From: Flavobacteriaceae bacterium S0862
GTDB taxonomy: Bacteria > Bacteroidota > Bacteroidia > Flavobacteriales > Flavobacteriaceae
NCBI GenBank assembly: GCA_023015825.1
Contig: JALKAW010000001.1
Coordinates: 248,001 to 312,000, forward strand
Length of the DNA: 64,000 bases
Reading direction: 5' to 3'
The position numbers and the translations under genes are program-made. Positions within the stretch are counted from its first letter, which is position 1, and each line of letters opens with the position of its first letter. Of this stretch, positions 26,817-34,689 are shown one piece after another. The notes below the pieces were generated by a model, which was given only the letters and a program-made list of their open reading frames with translations, searched no databases and had not been told where the DNA came from.

Positions 26817-27881
26817 TTAAACTTTAACTCTCCAGCCAAAAGTGTCTTCAGCTTTATTGGTTTGTATATCTGTAATGCGTTTTTTTAATTTGCTAGCATA
26901 GGAGTTTTCAAGATCAGGTAATTCATAATCTTTGTTTTTAAAACCAAACCCAGAAATTGGGGATATCACAGCAGCAGTTCCTGCTCCAAACATTTCTTTT
27001 AAACTTCCATGTTTTGCAGCTTCAACTACTTCGGTCACAGTTATTTTTCTTACTTCAACTTGAATGCCTTCGTCTTTAGCTATGGCAATAATACTTTTAC
27101 GAGTAATGCCATCTAAAATTCTATCACTTATCGGACTAGTAATTAAAGTGTCATTTATTCTAATAAAAATATTCATGGCACCAGCTTCTTCAATATACTC
27201 ATGTGTGTTGTCATCTGTCCATATTACTTGATTATAGCCTTTTTCAACAGCTAATTGTGTTGGGTAAAATTGTCCAGCATAATTCCCAGCAGCTTTAGCA
27301 TATCCTACACCACCATTTGCAGATCGAGAATAATGCTCTTCAATTAAAACAGTAACGTTTCCTGAAAAATAAGGGCCTGAAGGTGCCGTAGCAATAATAA
27401 AAGTGTATTCATCTGATGGTGACGCATGAAAGCCTTGTCCAGATGCAAAAATAAATGGTCTTATGTATAATGAACTACCCTCTTGTGTTGGAATCCAGTC
27501 TTTATCAACATGTAATAAAGCCTTTAAACCTTCTATAAAATAGCCTTCTGGTAATTCAGGAATGGCCATACGTTTTGCAGAAATATTCAAACGCTTACTA
27601 TTATCTTCAGGTCTAAATAAAAACACATCATTATTAGCATCCTTATAAGCTTTTAACCCTTCAAAAATGGCTTGACCATAATGAAAAATTTTAGTTGACG
27701 GGTCCAAAGTAAGCGGTTGATAAGGTACAATTTTTGGTGTGTTCCATGCACCATTTTTATAAGTACATATCAACATGTGGTCTGAAAAAATCTTTCCAAA
27801 ACTTAAATTGTCAAAATCTACATTCTTAATTCTGCTTTTTTCAACTTTTGTAATCGCTATGTTACTATTTTGGTTTGCCAT
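26817..27881 (-). CDS. ilvE: branched-chain amino acid aminotransferase
   Basis: PLP enzyme interconverting Leu/Ile/Val and their 2-oxo acids. 354 residues from the chosen ATG (MANQNSNIAITKVEKSR); eight further in-frame codons upstream are not needed. Class IV features: YGQAIFEGLKAYKD near 75, RPFIFASGQGF near 148, YVKAAGNYAGQFYPTQLAVEKGYNQVIW (actual GYAKAAGNYAG, near 200, holding the PLP Lys) and EEAGAMNIFIRI near 237, DGITRKSIIAIAKD near 264. Length fits the BCAT type II (about 355 aa). Could feed isobutyryl-CoA production relevant to icmF, by inference. Confidence 0.94.
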   Translation of the reverse strand: MANQNSNIAITKVEKSRIKNVDFDNLSFGKIFSDHMLICTYKNGAWNTPKIVPYQPLTLDPSTKIFHYGQAIFEGLKAYKDANNDVFLFRPEDNSKRLNISAKRMAIPELPEGYFIEGLKALLHVDKDWIPTQEGSSLYIRPFIFASGQGFHASPSDEYTFIIATAPSGPYFSGNVTVLIEEHYSRSANGGVGYAKAAGNYAGQFYPTQLAVEKGYNQVIWTDDNTHEYIEEAGAMNIFIRINDTLITSPISDRILDGITRKSIIAIAKDEGIQVEVRKITVTEVVEAAKHGSLKEMFGAGTAAVISPISGFGFKNKDYELPDLENSYASKLKKRITDIQTNKAEDTFGWRVKV

Positions 27882-27902
27882 TTGTGTTATGTATTTAAGG
27901 CG

Positions 27903-27910
27903 CAAAATTA
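27903..27910 (-). promoter_or_regulatory. promoter -7 box of ilvE
   Basis: Minus-strand TAATTTTG matches TAnnTTTG, ending 21 nt before ATG 27881. No convincing -33 TTG. Confidence 0.5.
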
Positions 27911-27955
27911 CGTAAATTCAGCCTTATAAAAAACACATAATTGACTTAAATATAG

Positions 27956-27963
27956 TATATTTG
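27956..27963 (+). promoter_or_regulatory. promoter -7 box of the DUF4920-cytochrome-mnmD unit
   Basis: TATATTTG matches TAnnTTTG and ends 34 nt before ATG 27998. The nearest TTG upstream (27941) is too close for a canonical -33. Confidence 0.5.
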
Positions 27964-27997
27964 CTATTCGCAAAAAACAATACAAAACCCTACGATT

Positions 27998-28495
27998 ATG
28001 AAAAAATATTTTGTTCTTTTATTGATGATTTCTCTTGTATTTTCATGTAAGAATGAGAAATCAACAGAAAGTATGACAACTGAAACCGAAGAAATGGCTT
28101 ATGCTTCTTTTGGTGATGAAATAAAAGCTGATGCTGCTATTACAGCACAAGCAATGGCTGAAAAGTATAAAACGCTAAAAGCTGGTGATACAATTCAAGC
28201 TAAAGTATCGGCTTCAATTAATGAAGTATGTTCTAAAAAAGGTTGCTGGATGAAACTTGATCTTGGTAACGATGAAGAAATTATGGTAACTTTTAAAGAC
28301 TATGGTTTCTTTATGCCTTTAAATGCTGAAGGAGATGTTATTATTAATGGTAAAGCATTTGTAACAGAAAAAACTGTTGAAGAATTGCGTCATTATGCTG
28401 AAGATGCAGGTAAAAGCAAAGAAGAAATTGAAGCAATTACCGAGACTGAGAAAACCTATGCTTTTGAAGCAGATGGTGTCCTATTGAAGCAATAA
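27998..28495 (+). CDS. DUF4920 lipoprotein
   Basis: 165 residues; lipoprotein signal MKKYFVLLLMISLVFSC. The domain after residue 38 begins YASFGDEIKAD, and contains INEVCSKKGCWMKLDLGNDEEIMVTFKDYGFFMP, the CxxxGCWM pattern of the DUF4920 family (OB-fold-like, possible metal or heme context). First of three closely spaced genes (2 nt, then 1 nt) with a CXXCH lipoprotein and mnmD, so co-transcribed. Confidence 0.8.
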   Translation: MKKYFVLLLMISLVFSCKNEKSTESMTTETEEMAYASFGDEIKADAAITAQAMAEKYKTLKAGDTIQAKVSASINEVCSKKGCWMKLDLGNDEEIMVTFKDYGFFMPLNAEGDVIINGKAFVTEKTVEELRHYAEDAGKSKEEIEAITETEKTYAFEADGVLLKQ

Positions 28496-28497
28496 GT

Positions 28498-28923
28498 ATG
28501 CGTTTTAATAATATATTATTTCTCTTAGCTTTAGTTGTTTTTGGTTGTAAAAATCAACCAGAAGAACCTATTGAAAAGAAAGAATTGGTAATGGCTGAAA
28601 CTTCCGAAATGGCACAACTCATGAATGAGATGTACGCTTATAACGAAAGTATCAAACAACAAATTATTAATGGTAAGTTTAATAACAGTTTCCCGGAAAA
28701 GTTTAAAAATATTCACTCGGCTGTGTTAACAAGTCCTAGTGATAGAGACGCAAACTTCGAATCGTTTTCTAAACTGTTTTTAGAAGCTCAAAAAGCTGTT
28801 TTTGAATCGCCAAGTGAAAATTTAACTACCAATTATAATGCTGCTATTAATGCTTGTATTTCTTGCCACGAAGTAAAATGTGTAGGACCAATACCAATAA
28901 TTAAAAAGTTGTTAATTAAGTAA
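28498..28923 (+). CDS. monoheme cytochrome-like lipoprotein
   Basis: 141 residues; lipoprotein signal ending VVFGC. The body is helical (MAQLMNEMYAYNESIKQQIINGKFNNSFPEKF...), and near the C-terminus INACISCHEVKCVGPIPIIKKL holds a CXXCH heme c-attachment motif. The pattern (helical bundle with a late CXXCH) resembles cytochrome c'-type or related small heme lipoproteins. Electron-transfer partner unknown. Lies in an operon with the DUF4920 lipoprotein. Confidence 0.65.
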   Translation: MRFNNILFLLALVVFGCKNQPEEPIEKKELVMAETSEMAQLMNEMYAYNESIKQQIINGKFNNSFPEKFKNIHSAVLTSPSDRDANFESFSKLFLEAQKAVFESPSENLTTNYNAAINACISCHEVKCVGPIPIIKKLLIK

Positions 28924-28924
28924 A

Positions 28925-29596
28925 TTGAAACGTAAAATAATCACAACTGGAGATGGTTCTAAAACTATCCAGATTGAAGATTGGAACGAACAATACCATT
29001 CTAAACATGGTGCTATAAATGAAGCAAATCACGTATTTATTAAAAGTGGTTTGCTTCACTTTTTTAAATTATATCCTAATTCAACTAACATATCTATCTT
29101 AGAAATAGGTTTTGGTACTGGACTTAATGCATTTCTTACAGCAATAGAAGCAGAGCGTTTAAAACAGCCTATTAATTATGTTGGAGTAGAAGCCTATCCT
29201 GTGGCTGATACTGAGATTTCACAATTAAATTATGTTCAAGAAATTGATAAAAATAGAACAGGTTTGTTTAAGAAATTGCATGAGACCAAATGGGAGACAA
29301 CAAATGCATTAACTAGCTATTTTAAACTAACAAAGCGTCAACAATTTTTTTCGGATATTAAAGATATTTCCCAATTCGACCTAATATATTTTGATGCATT
29401 TGGTGCACGCGTACAACCAGAACTTTGGACAAAAGCAATGTTTCAAATTATGTATAATGCCTTAAAACCAAAAGGCGTATTGGTTACTTATGCTGCAATA
29501 GGAGAAGTGAAACGAGCTATGAAAGCATTTGGCTTTACAGTTGAACGCTTAGAAGGACCTCCCGGAAAACGTCACATGTTAAGAGCGACCAAGTAA
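28925..29596 (+). CDS. mnmD: tRNA 5-methylaminomethyl-2-thiouridine methyltransferase (MnmD)
   Basis: 223 residues. S-adenosylmethionine-dependent methyltransferase of the DUF752 family: WNEQYHSKHGAINEANHVFIKSGL at 19-42, the SAM motif ISILEIGFGTGLNAFL near 57, then LIYFDAFGARVQPELWT near 155 and a C-terminal RLEGPPGKRHMLRATK. This is the methyltransferase half of MnmC, converting nm5s2U to mnm5s2U in tRNA wobble position 34; the free-standing form is called MnmD. Start is TTG at 28925, one base after the previous stop; no ATG fits the conserved N-terminus. Confidence 0.85.
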   Translation: MKRKIITTGDGSKTIQIEDWNEQYHSKHGAINEANHVFIKSGLLHFFKLYPNSTNISILEIGFGTGLNAFLTAIEAERLKQPINYVGVEAYPVADTEISQLNYVQEIDKNRTGLFKKLHETKWETTNALTSYFKLTKRQQFFSDIKDISQFDLIYFDAFGARVQPELWTKAMFQIMYNALKPKGVLVTYAAIGEVKRAMKAFGFTVERLEGPPGKRHMLRATK

Positions 29597-29664
29597 ATTG
29601 CTAATTGTTTCTTAGATACTGTTAAACCTACCTTAATTACAATCTTGATGCGCTTGTTAATGCT

Positions 29665-29672
29665 TAAATTTG
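29665..29672 (+). promoter_or_regulatory. promoter -7 box immediately before the TIGR01777 gene
   Basis: TAAATTTG matches TAnnTTTG and ends only 4 nt before ATG 29677, predicting a leaderless or nearly leaderless mRNA. Confidence 0.5.
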
Positions 29673-29676
29673 TAGT

Positions 29677-30582
29677 ATGAACCGGATTCTAATAACAGGA
29701 GCAACAGGGTTAGTTGGGCAAGAAATTGTCAAGCAATGTCATGCGAAAAATATTGCAGTTAACTATCTATCAACAAGTAAAGATAAGCTTAAAAACGAAT
29801 CTAATTATAAAGGGTTTTATTGGAATCCTGAAACCAAAGAAATTGATGCAGCTTGTTTTGATGATGTAGAGATTATTATAAATTTAGCTGGAGCATCTAT
29901 TGCAAAACTTTGGACAGCAGCTTACAAAAAAGAGATTTTAGATAGTCGCATACAATCGTTAAACCTATTGTATAATACTATTCAAGAGCATAATATTCCT
30001 ATCAAGCAATTGGTATCTGCAAGTGCTATTGGTATTTATCCAGATTCTGATACCAATTACTATGAAGAAACTTTTAATGAATTTGGAACAGGTTTTTTAG
30101 CAGAGGTCTCAATGCAATGGGAAACTGCTGCGTTACAATTTAAAAAACTTAATATTGATGTTTCTTTGATTAGAATTGGAATCGTTTTGTCTAATAATGA
30201 TGGCGCATTGCCTAAATTAGTAACACCTATTAAAAACTTTGTTGGAGCTGCTTTAGGAAAAGGTAACCAATGGCAATCGTGGATTCATATTGAAGATCTT
30301 GCGCTATTATTTTTGTACATTATTGATAACAAATTAGAAGGCGTATTTAATGGTGTAGCACCTAACCCTGTAAAACAACGTGAATTAGTAAAAGCTATTG
30401 GAAAGACTATTAATAGACCTATTGTATTGCCTAAAGTACCAAGTGTTGTATTGAAGTTGATATTAGGAGAAATGAGTGCTGTGGTATTAGAAAGCCAACG
30501 TGTAAGTTCACAAAAAGTTGAAAACCTGGATTTTCAATTTACCTATCACCATTTACAACCTGCTTTAGAGGATTTACTGTGA
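29677..30582 (+). CDS. TIGR01777 (YfcH) family NAD-dependent epimerase-like protein
   Basis: 301 residues of an extended short-chain dehydrogenase: ILITGATGLVGQEIVKQ with the GxxGxxG NAD(P) loop at 6-14, NLAGASIAKLWTAAYKKEILDSRI near 70-93 (the family's NLAG...W motif), SASAIGIYP near 122 and LVTPIKNFVGAALGKGNQWQSWIHIEDLA near 188-216. This set defines TIGR01777/YfcH, a widespread sugar-nucleotide-epimerase-like family with no firmly known substrate. Last gene before the disordered 30.6-33.5 kb block. Confidence 0.88.
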   Translation: MNRILITGATGLVGQEIVKQCHAKNIAVNYLSTSKDKLKNESNYKGFYWNPETKEIDAACFDDVEIIINLAGASIAKLWTAAYKKEILDSRIQSLNLLYNTIQEHNIPIKQLVSASAIGIYPDSDTNYYEETFNEFGTGFLAEVSMQWETAALQFKKLNIDVSLIRIGIVLSNNDGALPKLVTPIKNFVGAALGKGNQWQSWIHIEDLALLFLYIIDNKLEGVFNGVAPNPVKQRELVKAIGKTINRPIVLPKVPSVVLKLILGEMSAVVLESQRVSSQKVENLDFQFTYHHLQPALEDLL

Positions 30583-30595
30583 TTTTAGGAGGTTC

Positions 30596-30663
30596 GTTTA
30601 ACGTCTAGTAAATGCGGCGTAGCTGGCTTCTGCCAGCTATGATCTCATGTAAATTGTTACCAA
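30596..30663. other. structured spacer with perfect 8-bp hairpin
   Basis: Between two convergent genes lies a locally GC-richer segment: GTTTAAC at 30596-30602, the perfect hairpin TAGCTGGC-TTCT-GCCAGCTA at 30620-30639, and TTGTTACCAAC at its right end. It follows the 3' end of the minus-strand SnoaL-like gene. It may be a terminator, a dispersed repeat or a recombination-site remnant (see findings). Confidence 0.45.
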
Positions 30664-30670
30664 CTGTTTT

Positions 30671-31182
30671 TTAATTATCATTTGTTGGATTCAGTGCAGC
30701 TGTAACCTCAGCACAGTTTAGCCAAGATTCATGACTTTGAACAATCATCCATCGATCTTCTTGCTTTTGAAGTGTTGCTGTCCAAACAAGTTGTCCAGTA
30801 AATTCTGATATTCCTTTAAGTTTCAACCTTAGTTTGACAGGAAGAGTAAATGTTACTACGTCCGGTGATAGAACCTTAACATTCCAGCTTTCAATTGTAT
30901 TTTGTAATTCTTCAACTGCAGGTCCAATATTTCTATAAGTTTTCTTGAGGTTAGCCAATGAATGTATTATTCCATCGGTGATAAAATATGAATTGGAAGT
31001 TTCTGAATAATGATTTAGGCCTGTTTCAAAGTCCCTGTTATTAGAATATTCAAAAACCTTTTGTACCACATCTGTGGGGAATTAATGATTTCTTGTGTTT
31101 GAACTTCTGTCAATTGATTTTCAGGTCTACGACAAGATTGATTCAAAAGACATATTGTACAAAGTATTATTAGTATTCTCAT
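30671..31182 (-). pseudogene. NTF2/SnoaL-like lipoprotein gene with a one-base frameshift
   Basis: ATG 31180-31182 opens a lipoprotein signal (MRILIILCTICLLNQSC) and reads through EVQTQEIINSP, but the remaining domain is in another frame. Restoring one G to the run at 31076-31079 joins IINSP to TDVVQKVFEYSNNRDF and a 120-residue domain (GLNHYSETSNSYFITDGIIHSL ... ATLQKQEDRWMIVQSHESW) of SnoaL/NTF2-like type, a cone-shaped ligand-binding fold with a terminal beta strand containing W and H. Total corrected length about 170 aa. Either a true pseudogene or a homopolymer sequence error; the surrounding genes are broken as well. Confidence 0.75.
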
Positions 31183-31634
31183 TTACTATGATTATTAAAT
31201 ATGTGCTTCTAATAGTTGGCAACGCAGGGCTATGTGAAGCCCACGTTTTGGATTTTAAAAGTAAGCAATTTATTGCATAGTTTTAGAATATAAATTAAAC
31301 GTGTACAGGTTGCATATAGCTATTGATATGTATAGTTTTCCTGGATGGCAGCAAAATGTGAATATTAGTTATATACCTATCTCATACGGCGTATGCAATT
31401 TGAGATAGCTCTGCGATGATATACATATCTCAGGTTGTGGGAATTGGAGCGTAGCGACAATGTAGCAACTTGAGTTCACCTTTTGGTGAATTGTACATCA
31501 TCGGTTTGTGTAAGGATAATTGCGTGTGCAAGTAACTAACTTACTAAAAATGGAACGAACCAGAGCAAAACCATAAGGATTTTCTCATAGGCGAGAACCA
31601 AGCAATTATTTTTACAAGGTGTTAGCTGCATTTT
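31183..31634. other. 452-nt non-coding spacer with multiple fold-back elements
   Basis: No credible ORF. It opens near GTTGGCAAC and holds three alternating complements: CTATCTCA, TGAGATAG and TATCTCA at about 31378-31435. Short hairpins follow: TTCACC-TTTT-GGTGAA near 31477-31492 and TTCTC-ATAGGC-GAGAA near 31584-31599. It ends with GGTGTTAGCTGCA before the ThuA gene. The structure density is unlike the AT-rich gaps elsewhere, and I could not identify a known RNA. See findings. Confidence 0.5.
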
Positions 31635-32573
31635 TTATTTCTTCCATTTAACTTTACTAGGTTCAACAGAACTAGACTCCATTTTTGAAGGAAAATTATC
31701 AGGATTTTTAATACTCACTTTGCCAGTAGCAGCCCATTCGGCTCCTCTTGCGAAAAGCGTTTGAAAGCCAATAGAGTAAATAGCCTCATTTTTATTTTCG
31801 CAAGAATTTATTCCATTGATAGCATTCTCGTATTCCTGTTTCATAACATGTCCAAGAACAGTTACAAATACCCTTCCTTGCCCATAATTTGTAGTCCATG
31901 CTATAGGTTCATGGTCTCCAGAACCCCAAGTGATTTTGTCTGAATATGCAGTAGCTATAATTGTTATATTTTGAGCTGGCCCTCGCAAGCCATGATATAA
32001 TTCATCTTTTGATTGTATCCACTCTACTGGAATGCCTTTAGAAATGGGATGTTCCGTATCTCTCATAGTTACAAGAAATTCATGTTGTTTTCCATGACCG
32101 ACTCCGACTCCGTGGTATAGAGGAGTTCTGATAAAATCACCGATGGTTTCGTTCCAGAAAATATGTTCTCCCGAATCTGATCCATACCATCCTAACCCAA
32201 TTACTTCATGAAATTTTGGCCAATCATAAAAAGAACTGACACCTTGATGAGTTATGACTAAATTACCTACATTTGCTATGTAATAAACAAATTCATTTCT
32301 TAATTTTTATGGCATATCACAACCAAGTCTTGATGATATTATCAATTGATAATCTTTGAAATTATAGTTGAAATTCTCCCAGCCTTCATTTTCTTTAACA
32401 AAAAACTTGTCAATCGAATAATTTCCCGTGTTATTCAGTACTTCCTCAAATACATCTGTTATAATATGCACATCGTGGGCATACTCGTTTTGTAGAATCA
32501 AGACATTGATTTTTTCTTGACTGAATAAAGGGAAAGAGAAAGTAATTAATAATACGCCTATTGTTTTTTTCAT
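31635..32573 (-). pseudogene. ThuA-domain protein gene interrupted by an in-frame TAA
   Basis: From ATG 32571-32573 the frame encodes a signal peptide (MKKTIGVLLITFSFPLFSQ) and the start of a ThuA (trehalose-utilisation-like) domain: INVLILQNEYAHDVHIITDVFEEVL ... YQLIISSRLGCDMP. TAA follows at 32307-32309, then, in the same frame, KLRNEFVYYIANVGNLVITHQGVSSF, GLGWYGSDSGEH and the well-known MRDTEHPISKGIP region to the stop at 31635. A ThuA protein is one about 310-residue polypeptide, so the stop cuts a recognisable domain at its second strand. Family enzymes are glutamine-amidotransferase-like and associated with sugar degradation. Confidence 0.8.
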
Positions 32574-32671
32574 GTTTCTGATAATTGTAGCTAATGTTTT
32601 TACGGATATGCATCGTTAAACGAAGTTCGGCTATTTTTTTGACAAAGTCAAGCTTACTAAAACGTAAAAAA
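32574..32671. other. structured spacer between broken ThuA and hydrolase genes
   Basis: 98 nt without ORF. Near the ThuA end it has TTGTAGCTAAT (an inverted relative of the GTTAGCTGCA on the other side of ThuA). TTTTTACG at about 32605 and CGTAAAAA at about 32663 form an 8-bp long-range inverted repeat. Confidence 0.4.
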
Positions 32672-33448
32672 TTAGTTTTTAAACTTGGTCAAAAAAGTCT
32701 TAACAACAGCCCAATTTTCATCAACCGAGTTTCCAACTCTGTCTTTAACTAACATTGAAGACCCATGAACACCATTTTTAGCAACATAAGTTTCATGGTT
32801 GTATTCTTTAACTAAAGCCAATTGGTTTTAACGCTTTCTATTTCTGCCTCTCTACTTGGGCGCAACAATAATAGTGGTTTTTTAATATTTTTAAAATTTC
32901 TTCTGGACGACAGCCTTCCATAGGCTCTTCAGAAGCTGGTGAAAATGCTAAAACTGCATCAATAACATCTGGGTTTTGGTTTGCGAGCTTTATACCTAAA
33001 GCGGCACTGTAACTGCTTCCCCAAACTATTTTTTTCCTGTTAAATTATTTGTTGCAACAAAATTTAGCGCTGCTTCTAAATCTGGATAAGCATCGCAATA
33101 CCCAAAAGTGTTCCTTGTAATTTCAGCAACAGTTCTGTTATAATTTCCAAAACGTTGCCCACCAAGACGCTGGTCAATGGCTAACACATTAAAACCTTCT
33201 TCTTTTAAAACGGGGATAACGCTATGGTATTCGCCTCTAGAATTTGCACCACCTTGATGAAATAATAAAATGGTTGGTGCAGTTTTATCTGTTTCAAACA
33301 AATCGCCATAAATTTTTAAACTGTCTTTAGTGAAAAATGAAATCTCAGTGGTTTTATTTTTTTTAGCCACATCTTTTTCTTGTTCAGTAGTTTGCTTACA
33401 AGATGTTATGAGGAGTAATAGAATTATGAACGATAAAATATTTTTCAT
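32672..33448 (-). pseudogene. alpha/beta-hydrolase lipoprotein gene with three frameshifts
   Basis: ATG 33446-33448 starts a lipoprotein signal (FIILLLLITSC) and an alpha/beta-hydrolase (TILLFHQGGANSRGEY, LAIDQRLGGQRFG) that stops at 33026. One extra A at the 33029-33035 T run restores KKIVWGSSYSAALGIKLANQN with the nucleophile GSS-S elbow. A second one-base restoration at 32888-32892 gives IKKPLLLLRPSREAEIESVKT. A third near 32819-32826 gives LALVKEYNHETYVAKNGVHGSSM with the catalytic His, ending at TAA 32672. All three are single-base losses; the corrected protein is about 258 residues. Substrate unknown. Confidence 0.8.
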
Positions 33449-33459
33449 AAAATTAGTGT

Positions 33460-34110
33460 TTAATTGATTTTTAAATTTCTATAACTCCCTTTAGAATTGT
33501 GACCTGCCCATAGTCCAATGCTTTTAGAAATTGGTTTAGAAAGTCTTTCAAATTTCATTAAAACTTTTTCAGTAGACTTATCTCTAACAGTTACCGTTGT
33601 TGGACTAATTGTTAATTCTATAGAAAACCAATCGTTAGGATTTGGAGGGTTAATAAACTCTGCTTCAAATACACCTTCTCTTTCTGTACGTAATTTTCTC
33701 CAAGAAAATTCAGGATGATAAATGTATTGTATACTATGTTCTCTATTTATTTTTTTTGGAGACTCAAAATTAAAAGGTCTAAAATAAACTGCCTCATAAG
33801 TAGAATCGTTTTCAATATTAAAAGCTACTCCAACAAAGCTTTTGCCAGCTAAATCCTCCCCTTTAAAGTCTATTGAAATAATTCCATTTTCGAATTCCAC
33901 ATTTTTTAAAATAGCTATTCCATCACCACTTTGCGCATTTAACGAAAGTATTCCAGAGTTTAACTCTGTTTTATTAGTAATTTCTCGGTTTACGGTTACT
34001 ATGTTATCATTTTTAAATAGGATATTTTTATCGTTAGTACAACTAGTAGCTAGGATCACTATACAGAGAATTATTATTCCAAAAATTGAATTATTAAATT
34101 GATGTTTCAT
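33460..34110 (-). CDS. concanavalin-A-like / DUF1080-type lipoprotein
   Basis: 216 residues. Lipoprotein signal ending ILATSC. The rest is beta-rich with VEFENGIISIDFKGEDLAGKSFVGVAFNIENDSTYEAVYFRPFNFESP and DWFSIELTISPTTVTVRDKSTEKVLMKFE, then SIGLWAGHNSKGSYRNLKI. This resembles the laminin-G/concanavalin-A-like jelly roll of family-16-like and DUF1080 (3-keto-disaccharide hydrolase-like) domains. Catalytic residues cannot be identified, so binding is as likely as hydrolysis. 11 nt upstream of the broken hydrolase gene and intact. Confidence 0.6.
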   Translation of the reverse strand: MKHQFNNSIFGIIILCIVILATSCTNDKNILFKNDNIVTVNREITNKTELNSGILSLNAQSGDGIAILKNVEFENGIISIDFKGEDLAGKSFVGVAFNIENDSTYEAVYFRPFNFESPKKINREHSIQYIYHPEFSWRKLRTEREGVFEAEFINPPNPNDWFSIELTISPTTVTVRDKSTEKVLMKFERLSKPISKSIGLWAGHNSKGSYRNLKIN

Positions 34111-34145
34111 TTTTAAAACTTTTATTTAAATAGTTGCTTAAGTTT

Positions 34146-34547
34146 TTAATTCCAATGCTTAACCATGTCTTTACTGAACAAGCTTTTTCGGAATTCTCCA
34201 GGTTTTTTGCCGTTTAATAGTTTAAGTCCACCACTTTCCTTAATTAACTCTTGAAAATGGTCTTCTCGTTGGTTGTATTGAGTTATGTTTTTGTAAGTCG
34301 TTATCAACATGATTTGAAAAGGTGCTTCGTCGCTCGCTGGTGTCTCTAGTAGTTGGTATGAGTGAATGTAATTCTTTACAATAGCTTTATCACGTAACAC
34401 TTTCCAATTTTTTTGAAAATAGTAAAGTGCTTCCTGTTTATTGTTATTAAGCACTTCAACAAATTCTATGGTAGAGATTCTGTCATCAACTTGTCCAAAA
34501 CTTATGGAACTAACAGCAAGAATCATAAATAAAAAAAAGGGTTTCAT
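34146..34547 (-). CDS. secreted hypothetical protein
   Basis: 133 residues with a signal peptide (FFLFMILAVSSISFG). The mature part contains EFVEVLNNNKQEALYYFQKNWKVLRDKAIVKNYIHSYQLLETPASDEAPFQIMLITTYKNITQYNQREDHF, an alternating alpha/beta pattern that recalls ferredoxin-like or NIPSNAP-type folds. Not recognised as a named family. Separated from the YceI gene upstream by a terminator, so it has its own promoter. Confidence 0.6.
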   Translation of the reverse strand: MKPFFLFMILAVSSISFGQVDDRISTIEFVEVLNNNKQEALYYFQKNWKVLRDKAIVKNYIHSYQLLETPASDEAPFQIMLITTYKNITQYNQREDHFQELIKESGGLKLLNGKKPGEFRKSLFSKDMVKHWN

Positions 34548-34636
34548 TACTAAAAGGATTACAATTATTATTAAATGAAAATACCATTTAATCCTAAAAA
34601 TAGGCCACTACTTATGATAGTTTTAACTTAATAAAC

Positions 34637-34667
34637 AAAAAAAAGCCACTCGTGTATGAGTGGCTTT
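34637..34667 (-). terminator. terminator of the YceI gene
   Basis: AAAGCCACTC (34642-34651) and GAGTGGCTTT (34658-34667) form a 10-bp stem with a 6-nt loop. On the minus strand a run of eight T follows, ending near 34637. Confidence 0.85.
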
Positions 34668-34689
34668 AAAATTTTAAATAATTTTAAAA

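Noticed and set aside
30596-30663. Canonical integron attC site
   Set aside because: Only a GTTAAAC-like end is found on the minus strand; the matching RYYYAAC partner is absent and no integrase is in the window.
31095-31280. Plus-strand 61-codon ORF
   Set aside because: It is the complement of the NTF2/SnoaL-like gene's signal-peptide region and the adjacent spacer, with no protein-like features.
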